Source: CAZYBG01 sp964645155 (lineage in GTDB: Bacteria > Pseudomonadota > Alphaproteobacteria > Rhodobacterales > Rhodobacteraceae). Taken from it: a stretch of DNA of 64,000 bases. The notes under the pieces are model-generated. The model had not been told where the DNA came from, did not search any database, and was given only the letters and a program-made list of their open reading frames with translations. The first letter of the stretch is position 1. Each line of letters starts with the position of its first letter. Both the position numbers and the translations under genes were made by a program. Shown here piece after piece: positions 26,053 to 35,188 of this stretch. Location of the stretch: positions 37,403 to 101,402 of the forward strand of contig CAZYBG010000001.1 of the NCBI GenBank assembly GCA_964645155.1. The letters run 5' to 3'.

Positions 26053-26062
26053 CGAGGGCGGA

Positions 26063-27226
26063 TCAGTCTTCAATGACCTTGCTCGCAATGCAGTCGCGGT
26101 CCAGCGCCTCGCCGAGGCCAGCGGCGACAGGCATCGCCACATGGCCGGCGGCGTCCATCGGGTCGATGGCGGCGGTCAGGTGCGGCGGCACCTCGTCATG
26201 GTCGAGATGCGGGTGCAGCAGCCCGCGTTCGTAGTACCGCCCTGCCCCGGTGCCGCCGATCAGCGCAAGGTTGCCCGCGCCGCCACCATGCACCTCGATC
26301 TCCATGTTGAAGGCCTGCGCCAGATGCACGCATTTGATCGCAGGCGTGATGCCGCCCACGTCGTTAACGCCGGTGCGCAGCACGTCGCAGGCCCCCGCCG
26401 CCGCCCATTCGGCACGGGTGAAATGCTTGCCGGGCGCGGTTTCCGGGCCGATCACCGGGATCGCCAGCTGATCGCTCAGCCAGCGGTAGGAGGAGAGCGA
26501 CGCCTCCTCCATCGGCTCTTCGTACCAGAGATAGCCCAGCGCCTCGATCCCCCGGCCAAGCGCCAGCGCCTCGGACCTTGAATACCAGTGGTTCGCGTCC
26601 AGCATCAGCGCCACGTCCGGACCCACCGCCTCGCGCACCGCGGCTGAGGCGGCCAGGTCCATGCGGACCGAGGGCGCCCAGGACACCGGCGGCATCCAGG
26701 TGTGGAGCTTGATCGCCGTGTAGCCCTGGGCGACCAGCGCCTCGGCGAAGCGGGCGTAGTCATCGGGCGTGGCCAGCCCGCCCGGGGTCTCGTCGCCGCA
26801 CATCGTGCTGGCATAGGCCGGAACCCGCGCCCGCGCCCCGCCGATCAGCCGCCAGACCGGCAGGCCGAGGGCCTTTCCCGCCAGGTCCCACAGCGCCTGG
26901 TCGGCATAGCCGATCGTGCGGTCGGTCAGCTGCTGGCCCGAGCCGCGCTGCCACCGCGCCATCGCCTGCCAAAGCCGCTCGCGGTCGAACGGGTTCTGGC
27001 CCAGCAGCACCGGCCGGATGTAGGCGGCGATCAGGTCGGCGCGCACGGCGGCGGGCGGGCAAAGCACCTCGCCCGTCACCCCCGCATCCGTGTCGATCGC
27101 CAGAAGCGCCAGCGTGGTCGGGCGCGGGGCGCAAGGGTGGTCGTGCCCGTCGCTGTCCTTTGCCTTGCGGGTGGTGGTGCGGAAGCGGGTGACGCGGATG
27201 TCGGTGATCGTCAGGTCGGGCTGCAT
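26063..27226 (-). CDS. Mandelate racemase/muconate lactonizing enzyme family protein 1
   Basis: A 387-residue enolase-superfamily enzyme. The N-terminal capping domain is followed by the barrel with YTAIKLHTWMP (Lys-x-His base pair), MLDANHWYS, YLWYEEPME and VIGPETAPG (three acidic metal ligands), then MEIEVHGGGAGNLAL with a His near the end. The KxH arrangement suits an acid-sugar dehydratase or cycloisomerase. With Udh and a lactonase nearby, an aldarate or aldarolactone is a reasonable substrate. It is the last gene of the long leftward operon and overlaps the next enolase-superfamily gene by 16 bases. The exact reaction is not assignable. Confidence 0.85.
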   Translation of the reverse strand: MQPDLTITDIRVTRFRTTTRKAKDSDGHDHPCAPRPTTLALLAIDTDAGVTGEVLCPPAAVRADLIAAYIRPVLLGQNPFDRERLWQAMARWQRGSGQQLTDRTIGYADQALWDLAGKALGLPVWRLIGGARARVPAYASTMCGDETPGGLATPDDYARFAEALVAQGYTAIKLHTWMPPVSWAPSVRMDLAASAAVREAVGPDVALMLDANHWYSRSEALALGRGIEALGYLWYEEPMEEASLSSYRWLSDQLAIPVIGPETAPGKHFTRAEWAAAGACDVLRTGVNDVGGITPAIKCVHLAQAFNMEIEVHGGGAGNLALIGGTGAGRYYERGLLHPHLDHDEVPPHLTAAIDPMDAAGHVAMPVAAGLGEALDRDCIASKVIED

Positions 27227-28314
27227 CGAAACTCGCTGTATTGGGCTCGCTTCAGAAGGTCGGCGTTGACCTCCACCCCCCAGCCCGGCCCGTCGGTGGC
27301 GCGGGTGACCCCGCCTGACAGGACCGGCAGCGGCGCGTAGATCTCCTCAGCCCAGGGCTGCCGGTCGCGCCGCCCGCGCCACTCCTGCGCCTCGCGGTGG
27401 TGCGGGCGCGCGGTCAGCAGGTGCAGCGTGAAGACCTGCAGCATCGACATCGACGGGCAGTGCGGCATGAAGCCAAGGCCATGCGCATCCGCCAGCGCGC
27501 CGATCCGCTGCGCACGGGCCACACCGCCGCAATAGGCAAGATCGCATTGAAGGATATCGACGACACGGTGCCGCGCCATCATCTCGAACTTGCCCCAGTC
27601 ACTGTCCTGCTCGCCCCCCGTCACCGCCATGTCAAGCGCTTCGGCGACCGCCGCGGTGCCGATAAGATCATCGAAAGGGCAAGGCTCCTCAAAATGGTGA
27701 TAGCCGTGGGCCTGCATCACCCGGCCGATGCGGATCGCGCCCTCGGCGTCATAGCCGCCGTTGGCATCGGCCGAGAGCCGAAGATCGGGAAAAGCCTTGC
27801 GCAGGCGGGGCACGAGGCGCTCGGTGCGGTCGGGCGGGCCTTCGGCCTTATGGCCAAGCCGGCGGCCGATCTGGACCTTGACCGCAGCATAGCCGTCCTC
27901 TGCCACCTCCTCGGCGATGGCCTCGGCTTCGGCCTCGGGCGTGGTCTTGCGGGTGCGGCGCGAGAGATACACGGGAATGTCGCGGAGCGCGGTGCCGCCG
28001 AGAAGACGCCAGACCGGAGCCCCGGCCTGCCGCCCGGCCAGGTCCCACAGCGCGGTCTCGACCCCGGTGATCGCGCGGGCCAGGAACGTGCCGCGAAACT
28101 TGTAGGCGTTGTTCCAGACATGCGCGGCGACGCCGGCGGGGTCGGTCGGCTGGCCCAGCGCGCGGGGCACCACCAGCCGGTGCAGCGCCAGTGCCGTCAC
28201 CTCGGCCGCAAGAGCGGCGGTCTGGCCCCAGCCGGTCGCGCCATCGCTGTCGGTCACGCGGACAAGGTTCACCTCGGGCAGCGCCCAGGTCTCGATACGG
28301 TCGATCCTCGGCAT
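27211..28314 (-). CDS. Mandelate racemase/muconate lactonizing enzyme family protein 2
   Basis: A 367-residue second enolase-superfamily member, only distantly like its neighbour. Barrel motifs: YAAVKVQIGRR (Lys-x-Gln instead of KxK/KxH), RLSADANGGYD, YHHFEEPCPFDD, AVTGGEQDSDW for the metal ligands, LQCDLAYCGGV and FMPHCPSMSM with a possible catalytic His. The altered second base position suggests a different stereochemical role from protein 1. Substrate unknown, probably an acid sugar from the oligouronide pathway. It lies 13 bases after the PL11-like gene. Confidence 0.83.
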   Translation of the reverse strand: MPRIDRIETWALPEVNLVRVTDSDGATGWGQTAALAAEVTALALHRLVVPRALGQPTDPAGVAAHVWNNAYKFRGTFLARAITGVETALWDLAGRQAGAPVWRLLGGTALRDIPVYLSRRTRKTTPEAEAEAIAEEVAEDGYAAVKVQIGRRLGHKAEGPPDRTERLVPRLRKAFPDLRLSADANGGYDAEGAIRIGRVMQAHGYHHFEEPCPFDDLIGTAAVAEALDMAVTGGEQDSDWGKFEMMARHRVVDILQCDLAYCGGVARAQRIGALADAHGLGFMPHCPSMSMLQVFTLHLLTARPHHREAQEWRGRRDRQPWAEEIYAPLPVLSGGVTRATDGPGWGVEVNADLLKRAQYSEFRCSPT

Positions 28315-28327
28315 GCCGCGCCTAGGC

Positions 28328-29785
28328 TCAGTTGGTGGGCTGGCCGATGGCGCGCCAGTCGAAGAACGGCCGCTCGGAGTGGTTGTCGCTCATCTGGTTG
28401 GCCACGGCGAGGCGGTAGGCCGGGTCCTCCCACGGGCTCGGCAGATCGAAAGGCGCGGGGCCGGTTGCGCCGTAGACCAGCATCTCGTCTTCATCCAGCG
28501 CCACCACCTCTTCGCGGTAGTCGCCCAGAAGATCGACCGCGTGCATGTAAAGCCGCATGTCATCGGCGTGCTCGGTGGCCGCATCCCGCTTGTAGAGCTC
28601 GCGGATTTCCATCGGAGTATTGGTCGCGATATGGACGAGGTTGCCGTACTTGGTCTCGAACGCCTCGTCGATGGCGCGGTCGCCGTCCCAGTCGATTGCG
28701 TAGCCCGAGCTCAGCGTGTTCTCGCCGCGCAGAAGCTCTTCACCCGCGGCGGAGAAGACGACGTTCTCCTTCTCATCATCCGTCAACGCCCATTCGACTA
28801 CGATCTCCAGCCCCGGGCTATCGGGAAAGAACTCGCCCACGGCGAGGATCTTGGCGTCCTTGTGGACGCCCGGGCTTTCCCAGATCGTCTCGAACGTGGC
28901 CGCGTCAAGAAGGCGGGCATGGAGGTTCTCGTAGGAGATCGCGAGCTCCAGCCCCTCCCTTTCGGGCAGGAAGTCGGCCACGATCGCGCGGTCGAGGTGG
29001 TCGAAATAATCATCGCTCTGCGCCCATTCAGCCGGCGTCAGGCGGGCACCCGGGGTGCCGTCGCTGTCGAGGACGAACTTGCCGATCACCTCGTCGGCGC
29101 CGTCGCCGTCGATGTCGTAGGTCCAGGGGTAATGCGCGTGGATGCGGCCGCTGGCGTCGTCGGTGGTGGACCAAAGGGGCGTCAGCTTGGCATCGAAAGC
29201 ATATACGTCGCCGTCGGAATTGCGCTCGTCGATCAGGATCAATTCGGACGGCATTCCGTCGCCCTGAAGATCGGCGACAATGGTTTTCATCCTGAGCGCC
29301 CGGTTGCGGTGATCGTCATCGGGGTTGGCGATGGTCAGGGGCGCGGTGTAGCGCACCTCGCCCGTCGCGCCGTCGAGCACCCGCATCTCCATCGTGCCCG
29401 CCGCGGTCGCAAAGGCCCCCGCAACCTCGGATCGCCCGTCGCCGTCCAGATCCCAGATCACGTATTTGTAGAAGTACCGTTCCGACGGCAGCGGCAGGTC
29501 GAGGCCGCTTTCGTATTCCCACAGAAGCTCCACCCCCTCGCCGGTGAAGCGGAAGGCCTGCATCCGGTTCGAGTTGACGTGACGGATGAAATCGCGCGGG
29601 TTGCCGTCGTTGTCGAGATCGCCGAAATGCGCGGAGGAGCCGCGGAAATAGGCCCCCTCGGGCGCGAAGGACGACAGGTCCACCCGCAGCTTCAACTCGG
29701 GCGCGGGCAGGTTCTCGGAAAGGGCCGGGGCGGCGGCCAGCACGGATACCAGCACGGAGGTCAGAAAAGGCAGCGTCTTCATCAT
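28328..29785 (-). CDS. Secreted PL11-like (rhamnogalacturonan lyase type) propeller protein
   Basis: A 485-residue exported protein; signal peptide about 1-23 (VLAAAPALS-E). It contains repeated Ca-binding DxDxDG loops (DLDNDGNPRDF, DLDGDGRSEVAG, DIDGDGADEVIG, DWDGDRAID) and the C-terminal DLLGDYREEVVAL and YRLAVANQ, which recall the beta-propeller of family 11 polysaccharide lyases. It is shorter than typical PL11 enzymes (around 600 residues) and the usual N-terminal beta-sandwich is missing. It may be a lyase acting outside the cytoplasm or a substrate-binding relative. In the operon it sits between kdgF and the enolase-superfamily pair. Confidence 0.65.
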   Translation of the reverse strand: MMKTLPFLTSVLVSVLAAAPALSENLPAPELKLRVDLSSFAPEGAYFRGSSAHFGDLDNDGNPRDFIRHVNSNRMQAFRFTGEGVELLWEYESGLDLPLPSERYFYKYVIWDLDGDGRSEVAGAFATAAGTMEMRVLDGATGEVRYTAPLTIANPDDDHRNRALRMKTIVADLQGDGMPSELILIDERNSDGDVYAFDAKLTPLWSTTDDASGRIHAHYPWTYDIDGDGADEVIGKFVLDSDGTPGARLTPAEWAQSDDYFDHLDRAIVADFLPEREGLELAISYENLHARLLDAATFETIWESPGVHKDAKILAVGEFFPDSPGLEIVVEWALTDDEKENVVFSAAGEELLRGENTLSSGYAIDWDGDRAIDEAFETKYGNLVHIATNTPMEIRELYKRDAATEHADDMRLYMHAVDLLGDYREEVVALDEDEMLVYGATGPAPFDLPSPWEDPAYRLAVANQMSDNHSERPFFDWRAIGQPTN

Positions 29786-29812
29786 CGTCTCCTCCCGTTT
29801 GTCGTAGGCCTG

Positions 29813-30154
29813 TCAGGCCAGGAAATCCTCTCGCATCGGCGTGAAGGCATCGACCAGCACGGCGGGCTTCAGGATCAGCACACCGTGGCGGACGTTTGGC
29901 GCGACATGGTAGCTGCCGCCCTCGGCCAGGCGCACGGGGGCGTGGCCCTCCATCCGCAATTCGATCTCGCCCGACTTCACGTAGCCGAGCTGCTCGTGCG
30001 GGTGGGAATGCATCGGCCCCTCCATCCCGGCGCGGGGGAAGGTGAACTCGACCAGCATCATCCCGCCGCCATGGGCCAGCACGCGCCGCTCGGCCCCGTG
30101 GGGCGTCAGGGTTGCCGGCACCGAGGCCGGATCAGCGATCACACGGGTACTCAC
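29813..30154 (-). CDS. kdgF: KdgF-type cupin, unsaturated uronate-converting enzyme
   Basis: A 113-residue single cupin starting at a GTG (30154) that overlaps the GH88 stop, with GGAG eight bases upstream. The metal-binding HSHPHEQLGYV and the second cupin motif YHVAPNVRHGVLIL are intact, and the ending VDAFTPMREDFLA is characteristic of KdgF. KdgF converts 4,5-unsaturated uronates to the linear 4-deoxy-5-hexosulose form that KduI uses. Placement directly after the unsaturated uronyl hydrolase fits this step in the cytoplasm. Confidence 0.88.
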   Translation of the reverse strand: MSTRVIADPASVPATLTPHGAERRVLAHGGGMMLVEFTFPRAGMEGPMHSHPHEQLGYVKSGEIELRMEGHAPVRLAEGGSYHVAPNVRHGVLILKPAVLVDAFTPMREDFLA

Positions 30155-31278
30155 CAGCAGGTCTCCTTCAGCCCGGCAAGGCGTTGCAGCGCCTCGTAAT
30201 AGTAGTAGTCGCCGTAGATCAGGCTCACATCCACCCACTGGCCCTGCGGCAGCTTGCCGGTGGCGTGCTTCAAAAGCCCGTCCTCGGCCGGATCGTCGAA
30301 GGTGGCGCAGCCTTCGGTCAGCGCCTGCATCAGGCCCAGCACCTCGGCCGGCGCGCGGGGGCAGCCTTGCCCGGCCAGCTCCAGCAGACCGCAGGCGACG
30401 ATTGCGCCCGCCGAACTGTCGCGCGGGGCGGTGGCGGCGTCGGGGGCGCGGAAGTCCCAGGGCGGCACGCCGTGATCGGCGTTGAGCGCAAGGAAGCTGT
30501 CGGCCACCTGCCGCGCAAGGTCGCGGTAGCCGGCATCGCCGGTGTAGCGTGCGGCGATCGCCAGGCCATAGACCGCCCACCCCTGCCCGCGCGACCAGGC
30601 ACTGTCGGGCGCATGGCCCTGCCCGCCATGCGCAGCGATGCGCGCGCCGGTGATCTGGTCGAACTGCACGATATGATGCGCGGTGAAATCGGGCCGGATG
30701 AATTCGGCCGCCGCGCGGGCCAGATGCGCGCGGGCGAGGTTGGCAAAGCGGGGCTCGCCCGTGGTCTCGGTCGCCCAGAACAGAAGCGGCAGGTTCATCA
30801 GCGTGTCGATGATCGAAAAGCCGCGCCGGTCATCGGCGTTCCAGGCCTCGATCACTCCGCTTGCCACGTTGAACCGGCCCATCAGCAGGTTGGCCGCGAC
30901 AAGGCCGCGCCGCCGCGCGTCCGGAGCGCCGGTCTGCTTGTGGCGCATCACGGCGGTCGGCTGGAACTGGAAACCGACATCGTGGTGCAGCTCCAGAAAC
31001 CAATCGTGATCCAGAAGCGCGAAGAGCTGGTTCTCGCCGTGCAGCGCCAAGTCGGCGAGGCGGGCATCGGGGCCTTCCTTCAGTGCCAGCCGCATCAGCC
31101 CCGGCCAGAAGCCCGAGGTCCACCACCAGGGCAGGTCCATCGGATAGCGGCCATCGACCGAGGCGTGCAGGAAGGCGGCCCCCGCCGTCGTGGCCAAGCG
31201 GTCGATCTTGCGACGGGCGGCAGCATGGGCGTCGCCCACCCAATCCGCCGAAACGCCCTTGCGACGCTCGAGATTCAT
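30151..31278 (-). CDS. GH88 unsaturated glucuronyl/galacturonyl hydrolase
   Basis: A 375-residue (alpha/alpha)6-barrel protein starting at the ATG at 31278 (MNLERRKGVSADW) with GGAGCA upstream. Landmarks are PWWWTSGFWPGLMRLAL, LHHDVGFQF with the family Asp, SAWSRGQGWAVYGLAIA and DYYYYEALQRL at the C-terminus, all typical of GH88/GH105. Such enzymes hydrate the unsaturated uronate at the non-reducing end of lyase-made oligosaccharides, releasing it. No signal peptide, so cytoplasmic, acting on imported oligomers. It overlaps both neighbours by four bases (ATGA/GTGA). Confidence 0.9.
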   Translation of the reverse strand: MNLERRKGVSADWVGDAHAAARRKIDRLATTAGAAFLHASVDGRYPMDLPWWWTSGFWPGLMRLALKEGPDARLADLALHGENQLFALLDHDWFLELHHDVGFQFQPTAVMRHKQTGAPDARRRGLVAANLLMGRFNVASGVIEAWNADDRRGFSIIDTLMNLPLLFWATETTGEPRFANLARAHLARAAAEFIRPDFTAHHIVQFDQITGARIAAHGGQGHAPDSAWSRGQGWAVYGLAIAARYTGDAGYRDLARQVADSFLALNADHGVPPWDFRAPDAATAPRDSSAGAIVACGLLELAGQGCPRAPAEVLGLMQALTEGCATFDDPAEDGLLKHATGKLPQGQWVDVSLIYGDYYYYEALQRLAGLKETCW

Positions 31279-33110
31279 CGGCTTGCTCCGTTGGGTGGGC
31301 TGCGAGGATGCAAGGTGACCGCGATCGTGCACTCGGGTCCGCGTTGCGGGGGCGACAGGATCAGCCGGGTGAAACACTCGGTCCGGCCGTCCCGCGTCCG
31401 TACCGGGTCAAGCGGCTCGATCTTCAGGTCGAGCGACGGATCGTACTCGACCATTAGCGGCCCGAGTGCGACCACTCCGGATCCAAGTCGCTCGGGCGCC
31501 TCCTGCGTCATCAGCACCGAGGCGAGCCGCCCGGCGGGCGCGAAACGGGCGCTGTCCTGAAGGACGATCCGCGCGCCCGCCCGATCGAGGCGGATGGTGC
31601 GGACAAGGCGCTGAAGGCCCTGCGCCGCAGGGTAGCAGGCGGTCAGATCCATTGTCAGGCTGTCGCCCTCGCACCGCACGTCGCCGGCGGCGCAACCTGC
31701 CCCGGCGGATTGCGGGGTGCCGTTCACCAGCGGCACGGAATGCCCGTGTGAGCCGTAGTTTGGCAACAGGTAGCGGAGCGCGGGATCGAAGGCTGCGCGG
31801 TCGTAGATGCCGGCCCCGATCTCGGCAATCGGGGTGCCGCCACCAAGTGCGATGACAAACGATCCGACATCGTTGTGGTTGTGCGGCTCGCCGTTGGTGC
31901 CGCCCTTCGCGGCAAGCGTCAGCGCGTCGGGGTCGGTGGGATCGAGCCGCGCGACGAGTATCTGCGTGTCGTGAAGCCAATCGCGCTGCGCCGGCGTCGG
32001 CGCTGGCCCGGCGGGGTGCCACCACAGGAAGTCGCGGATCTGCTCGGCCGGGTAGCGGGTGGTGTGGCGCCGGTCGGCTTCGCCCGATGGGTCGAGCGCG
32101 TAAAGCGCGGGCAGGTCGAGCCGCCGCGCCAGATGGCGCAGGAGGGAGGTCTGCACGGTGCGGCTGGCGACGTTGTCCGAGAACACCGGGTAGCGCTGAG
32201 GGCCGATCTGCACGCGCGCGGGGAACTCGGCAATGGTCCGCAGGCGCGGGGCCTGCATCGGGTCGAGGCGGCCTTCGGTCCGCGCGGCAAGAAGTTCGGC
32301 AAAGCAGGCATAGGCGAAGACGCCCTTTTCCCAGTAGCCCACGCCCTCGGCGCAGCCGCCATCGGCGGGAAAGCTGGCAAGGTAGCAGTCAAGCTCGCGC
32401 AGTGCCTTGGCGACCACCGCGGCCAGGCGTCCACGATCCGATTCAAGGTAAAGCGCCGCACCCGCCGTCAGCCCGGCGCAGACCGGCGCCCAGTTCGGGC
32501 TCGACCGCCCGGTTTCCGTGGCCCCCATCCAGCGCATGTCGTCGCGCGCCAGCAGGGGCGCGGTGCCACGTTCGTCCACGGCACGCCGGATCCGTGCACG
32601 CAGCACAGTGTGGAGCGCATCGCCCAGCATGTGGTCGACCTCGGCCACCAGAAGGCAGGCCATTGCCGACCAGAGGTCGATCACCTGCAGCCCGGGCATC
32701 GGCAGCCCGTCGGTGAACTCGGCCCCATGCGCGGGCACGACCCAGGTCGGCTCGGACAGGATCGCGTCGAGCATGTCCTGCACCGGGTCGATGAACCGGC
32801 CCCGGCCTTCGAGGCACTCGGCAAGCGCCAGCCATGTCAGCCGGTCGCGGCGGGCATCGAGCGGCTCCTCGTAGCCCGCGCGGCGGCCGGTGCGGTGGTA
32901 GTCGAGATAAAGCGACAGGGGCAGCGACGGGACCGGCGCGCGCGCGGCTTCCTCGGCCTTGCGGGTCACCTCGGTCGCGATCGACTGTCGGGCGAGCCGC
33001 TGCCAGGCCGCGCGGTCGCTGCGCGAGGGAACCGGCAAAGCGCCATCCGTGGCCGCGAGGATGCGGGCGATCTCGGAGACCGAGTTGGGATGTGGCGACG
33101 GGGCGTTCAT
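31275..33110 (-). CDS. Heparinase II/III family lyase
   Basis: A 611-residue protein from an ATG at 33110 (MNAPSPHPNSVSEIARIL). The N-terminal helical toroid (LTWLALAECLEGRGRFIDPV, WAPVCAGLTAGAALYLE) is followed by the heparinase II/III beta-sandwich with GEPHNHNDVGSFVIALGG, where the paired His are the usual catalytic region, and LLPNYGSHGHSVPLVNG. The family cleaves uronate-containing polysaccharides or oligosaccharides by beta-elimination (heparin, alginate, oligo-uronides). No signal peptide is seen, so a cytoplasmic exo-type oligouronide lyase is more likely than a secreted depolymerase. Specific substrate unknown. Confidence 0.87.
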   Translation of the reverse strand: MNAPSPHPNSVSEIARILAATDGALPVPSRSDRAAWQRLARQSIATEVTRKAEEAARAPVPSLPLSLYLDYHRTGRRAGYEEPLDARRDRLTWLALAECLEGRGRFIDPVQDMLDAILSEPTWVVPAHGAEFTDGLPMPGLQVIDLWSAMACLLVAEVDHMLGDALHTVLRARIRRAVDERGTAPLLARDDMRWMGATETGRSSPNWAPVCAGLTAGAALYLESDRGRLAAVVAKALRELDCYLASFPADGGCAEGVGYWEKGVFAYACFAELLAARTEGRLDPMQAPRLRTIAEFPARVQIGPQRYPVFSDNVASRTVQTSLLRHLARRLDLPALYALDPSGEADRRHTTRYPAEQIRDFLWWHPAGPAPTPAQRDWLHDTQILVARLDPTDPDALTLAAKGGTNGEPHNHNDVGSFVIALGGGTPIAEIGAGIYDRAAFDPALRYLLPNYGSHGHSVPLVNGTPQSAGAGCAAGDVRCEGDSLTMDLTACYPAAQGLQRLVRTIRLDRAGARIVLQDSARFAPAGRLASVLMTQEAPERLGSGVVALGPLMVEYDPSLDLKIEPLDPVRTRDGRTECFTRLILSPPQRGPECTIAVTLHPRSPPNGASR

Positions 33111-34141
33111 TCGGCCGCGACCCCATGGCTGTCCACACCCGCAAGCGAAAGGCGTTCCGCGTGGTGGCAGGCGACGAGCCCGCCGTCGACGGTCCGCAGC
33201 GGCGGCACCTCGGCCTTGCAAAGCTCGGTCGCATAGCCGCAGCGCGGATGGAAGGCGCAGCCCGGCGGCGGGTTCATCGGGCTTGCCACCTCGCCCGGCA
33301 GGCGGATGCGGCGGCGCTTGCCCCGCAGGCGCGGGTCGGGGATCGGGACCGAGGACAGCAGCGCCTCGGTATAGGGATGGCGCGGCCGGGTAAACAGCGC
33401 CTCGGCATCGGTCAGCTCGACCATCCTGCCGACATACATCACCGCGACCCGGTCCGAGATGTGGCGCACCACCGACAGGTCGTGCGCGATGAAAAGGAAG
33501 GTCAGCCCGAATTCCGCCTTCAGGTCGGCGAGCAGGTTCAGCGTCTGCGCCTGGATCGACACGTCGAGCGCCGAAACGGCCTCGTCCGCGACGACAAGGC
33601 GCGGGTTCAGCGCCAGCGCGCGGGCAATGCCGATCCGCTGGCGCTCGCCGCCCGAGAAGGCGTGCGGATAGCGGTTGATGTATTCCGGGCGAAGCCCCAC
33701 CTTGCCCAGCATCGCGCCCACACGGTCGTCCAGTTCTCGGCCCCCGAGGCCCTCGAACTGCCGCAGCGGCTCGCCCACGATGTCGCGCACGTTCATGCGG
33801 GGGTTCAGGGACGCGTTCGGATCCTGGAAGATCAGCCGCACCTCGCGGTGAACGGTGGTCAACTCGCGCCGCGTGGCGGTGGCCAGATCGACCTGCCGCC
33901 CCTCACTCGTGGCATAGACCATCTCGCCCGCAGTCGGCGGATGGATGCGCATGATCGTCTTGCCGAGCGTGGTCTTGCCGCAGCCGGACTCGCCCACAAG
34001 GCTGAGCGTCTCGCCCTCGAGGATCTCGAAGGACACATCATCGACCGCCTTTATCGGCGGGGGTACGGCGCTGAAAAGGCTTGGCTTCTTGAGCAGGTAG
34101 TGCTTTTTCAGATTGCGCACGCGCAGGATCGGTTCGGTCAC
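33107..34141 (-). CDS. ABC transporter ATP-binding protein (oligopeptide/oligosaccharide type, F subunit)
   Basis: A 344-residue ATPase starting at a GTG that overlaps the preceding stop (GTGA). Walker A GESGCGKTTLGKT, signature FSGGERQRIGIARAL, Walker B RLVVADEAVSALD and the H-loop IAHDLSVV are intact. The C-terminal oligo_HPY-type extension contains a Cys cluster (GCAFHPRCGYATELC) that in relatives can hold an Fe-S cluster. It pairs with the next ATPase to power oligosaccharide import. Confidence 0.93.
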   Translation of the reverse strand: MTEPILRVRNLKKHYLLKKPSLFSAVPPPIKAVDDVSFEILEGETLSLVGESGCGKTTLGKTIMRIHPPTAGEMVYATSEGRQVDLATATRRELTTVHREVRLIFQDPNASLNPRMNVRDIVGEPLRQFEGLGGRELDDRVGAMLGKVGLRPEYINRYPHAFSGGERQRIGIARALALNPRLVVADEAVSALDVSIQAQTLNLLADLKAEFGLTFLFIAHDLSVVRHISDRVAVMYVGRMVELTDAEALFTRPRHPYTEALLSSVPIPDPRLRGKRRRIRLPGEVASPMNPPPGCAFHPRCGYATELCKAEVPPLRTVDGGLVACHHAERLSLAGVDSHGVAAE

Positions 34142-35184
34142 TCCGCTGCCTCCTTGCGATCGTTCTCGCCGCCGAGCAGAAGACAGCGCGCCGCATGGCC
34201 GCCCCCGAGGTCGACCTGCGCGGGCTCGTGCAGGTTGCAAAGTCCTTCGACGAAGCGGTGGCAGCGCGGGTGGAAACCGCAGCCTGCGGGCCGGGCGAAG
34301 GGGTGCGGCACCATGCCGGGGATGGCGGGCAGGCGGCTGCCACGGCGGGCATGGACTGAAGGCATCGCCCCTAGGAGCGCCTCGGTATAGGGGTGCGCGG
34401 GGGCGTGGAAGATCGTGTCGACATCGCCCTTTTCCACCACCCGGCCAAGGTACATGACCGCGACCGTATCGGCGATCTCGGCGACCACGCCCAGATCATG
34501 GGTGATGAACATCACCGTCATCCCGGTCTCGTCCTGCAGCTCGCGGATCAGGTCGAGGATGTTGGCCTGCGTCGTCACGTCGAGCGCGGTCGTCGGCTCG
34601 TCGGCGATCAGCAGCCGCGGCCGGCAGGCCAGCGCCATCGCGATCATGGCGCGCTGGCGCATGCCGCCCGACAGCTCGAACCCGTACTGGTCGAAGCGGC
34701 GGTCAGGCTCGGGGATGCCGACGCGGCGCAGCGCCTCGATCCCCCGGTTGCGGGCTTCGGTCTTAGAGCATTTCTCGTGCGTCAGCACACCCTCCAGAAG
34801 CTGCGTGCCGATCGTGTGCACCGGCGACAGCGCCGCCATCGGCTCCTGGAAGATCATGCCGAATTCTGCACCGCGAAGGCTGCGATACTCGCTCCCCTTG
34901 AGATCGAGCGCAGCGAGGTCGATGGGCGCGGCACCCGGCTCGGGCCGGTAGAGCATCCGACCGCCGACCAGCCGCCCGGGCTTGCGCGTCAGCCCCATGA
35001 TCGCGCGGGCCGTCACCGATTTGCCCGAGCCGCTTTCACCGACGATGCAGAGCGTGCGCCCGCGCGGCAGGTCGAAGGACGACTGGTCTACGCTGCGCAC
35101 CACGCCTTCGTCGGTGAAGAAGTGGCACGACAGATCGCGCACCTCGATCAGGTTGTCGCCGTCAGGGGTGGCTGTGCTGTTCAT
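34138..35184 (-). CDS. ABC transporter ATP-binding protein (oligopeptide/oligosaccharide type, D subunit)
   Basis: A 348-residue ATPase. Either of two ATGs is possible: 35184 (MNSTATPDGDN), just after the permease stop, or 35196 (MSDAMNST), overlapping it. Walker A GESGSGKSVTARAI, Q-loop IFQEPMAALSP, signature LSGGMRQRAMIAMAL, Walker B LLIADEPTTALD, H-loop FITHDLGVV. The C-terminal Cys-rich extension GCGFHPRCHRFVEGLC matches its partner. Together they energise the two permeases. Confidence 0.93.
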   Translation of the reverse strand: MNSTATPDGDNLIEVRDLSCHFFTDEGVVRSVDQSSFDLPRGRTLCIVGESGSGKSVTARAIMGLTRKPGRLVGGRMLYRPEPGAAPIDLAALDLKGSEYRSLRGAEFGMIFQEPMAALSPVHTIGTQLLEGVLTHEKCSKTEARNRGIEALRRVGIPEPDRRFDQYGFELSGGMRQRAMIAMALACRPRLLIADEPTTALDVTTQANILDLIRELQDETGMTVMFITHDLGVVAEIADTVAVMYLGRVVEKGDVDTIFHAPAHPYTEALLGAMPSVHARRGSRLPAIPGMVPHPFARPAGCGFHPRCHRFVEGLCNLHEPAQVDLGGGHAARCLLLGGENDRKEAAE

Positions 35185-35188
35185 GGCG

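Noticed and set aside
28109..30199. Long + strand open frame opposite the PL11-like and enolase-superfamily genes
   Set aside because: Its composition is typical of antisense GC-rich frames and it contains no domain; the minus-strand genes have motifs, signal peptides and coupled starts.
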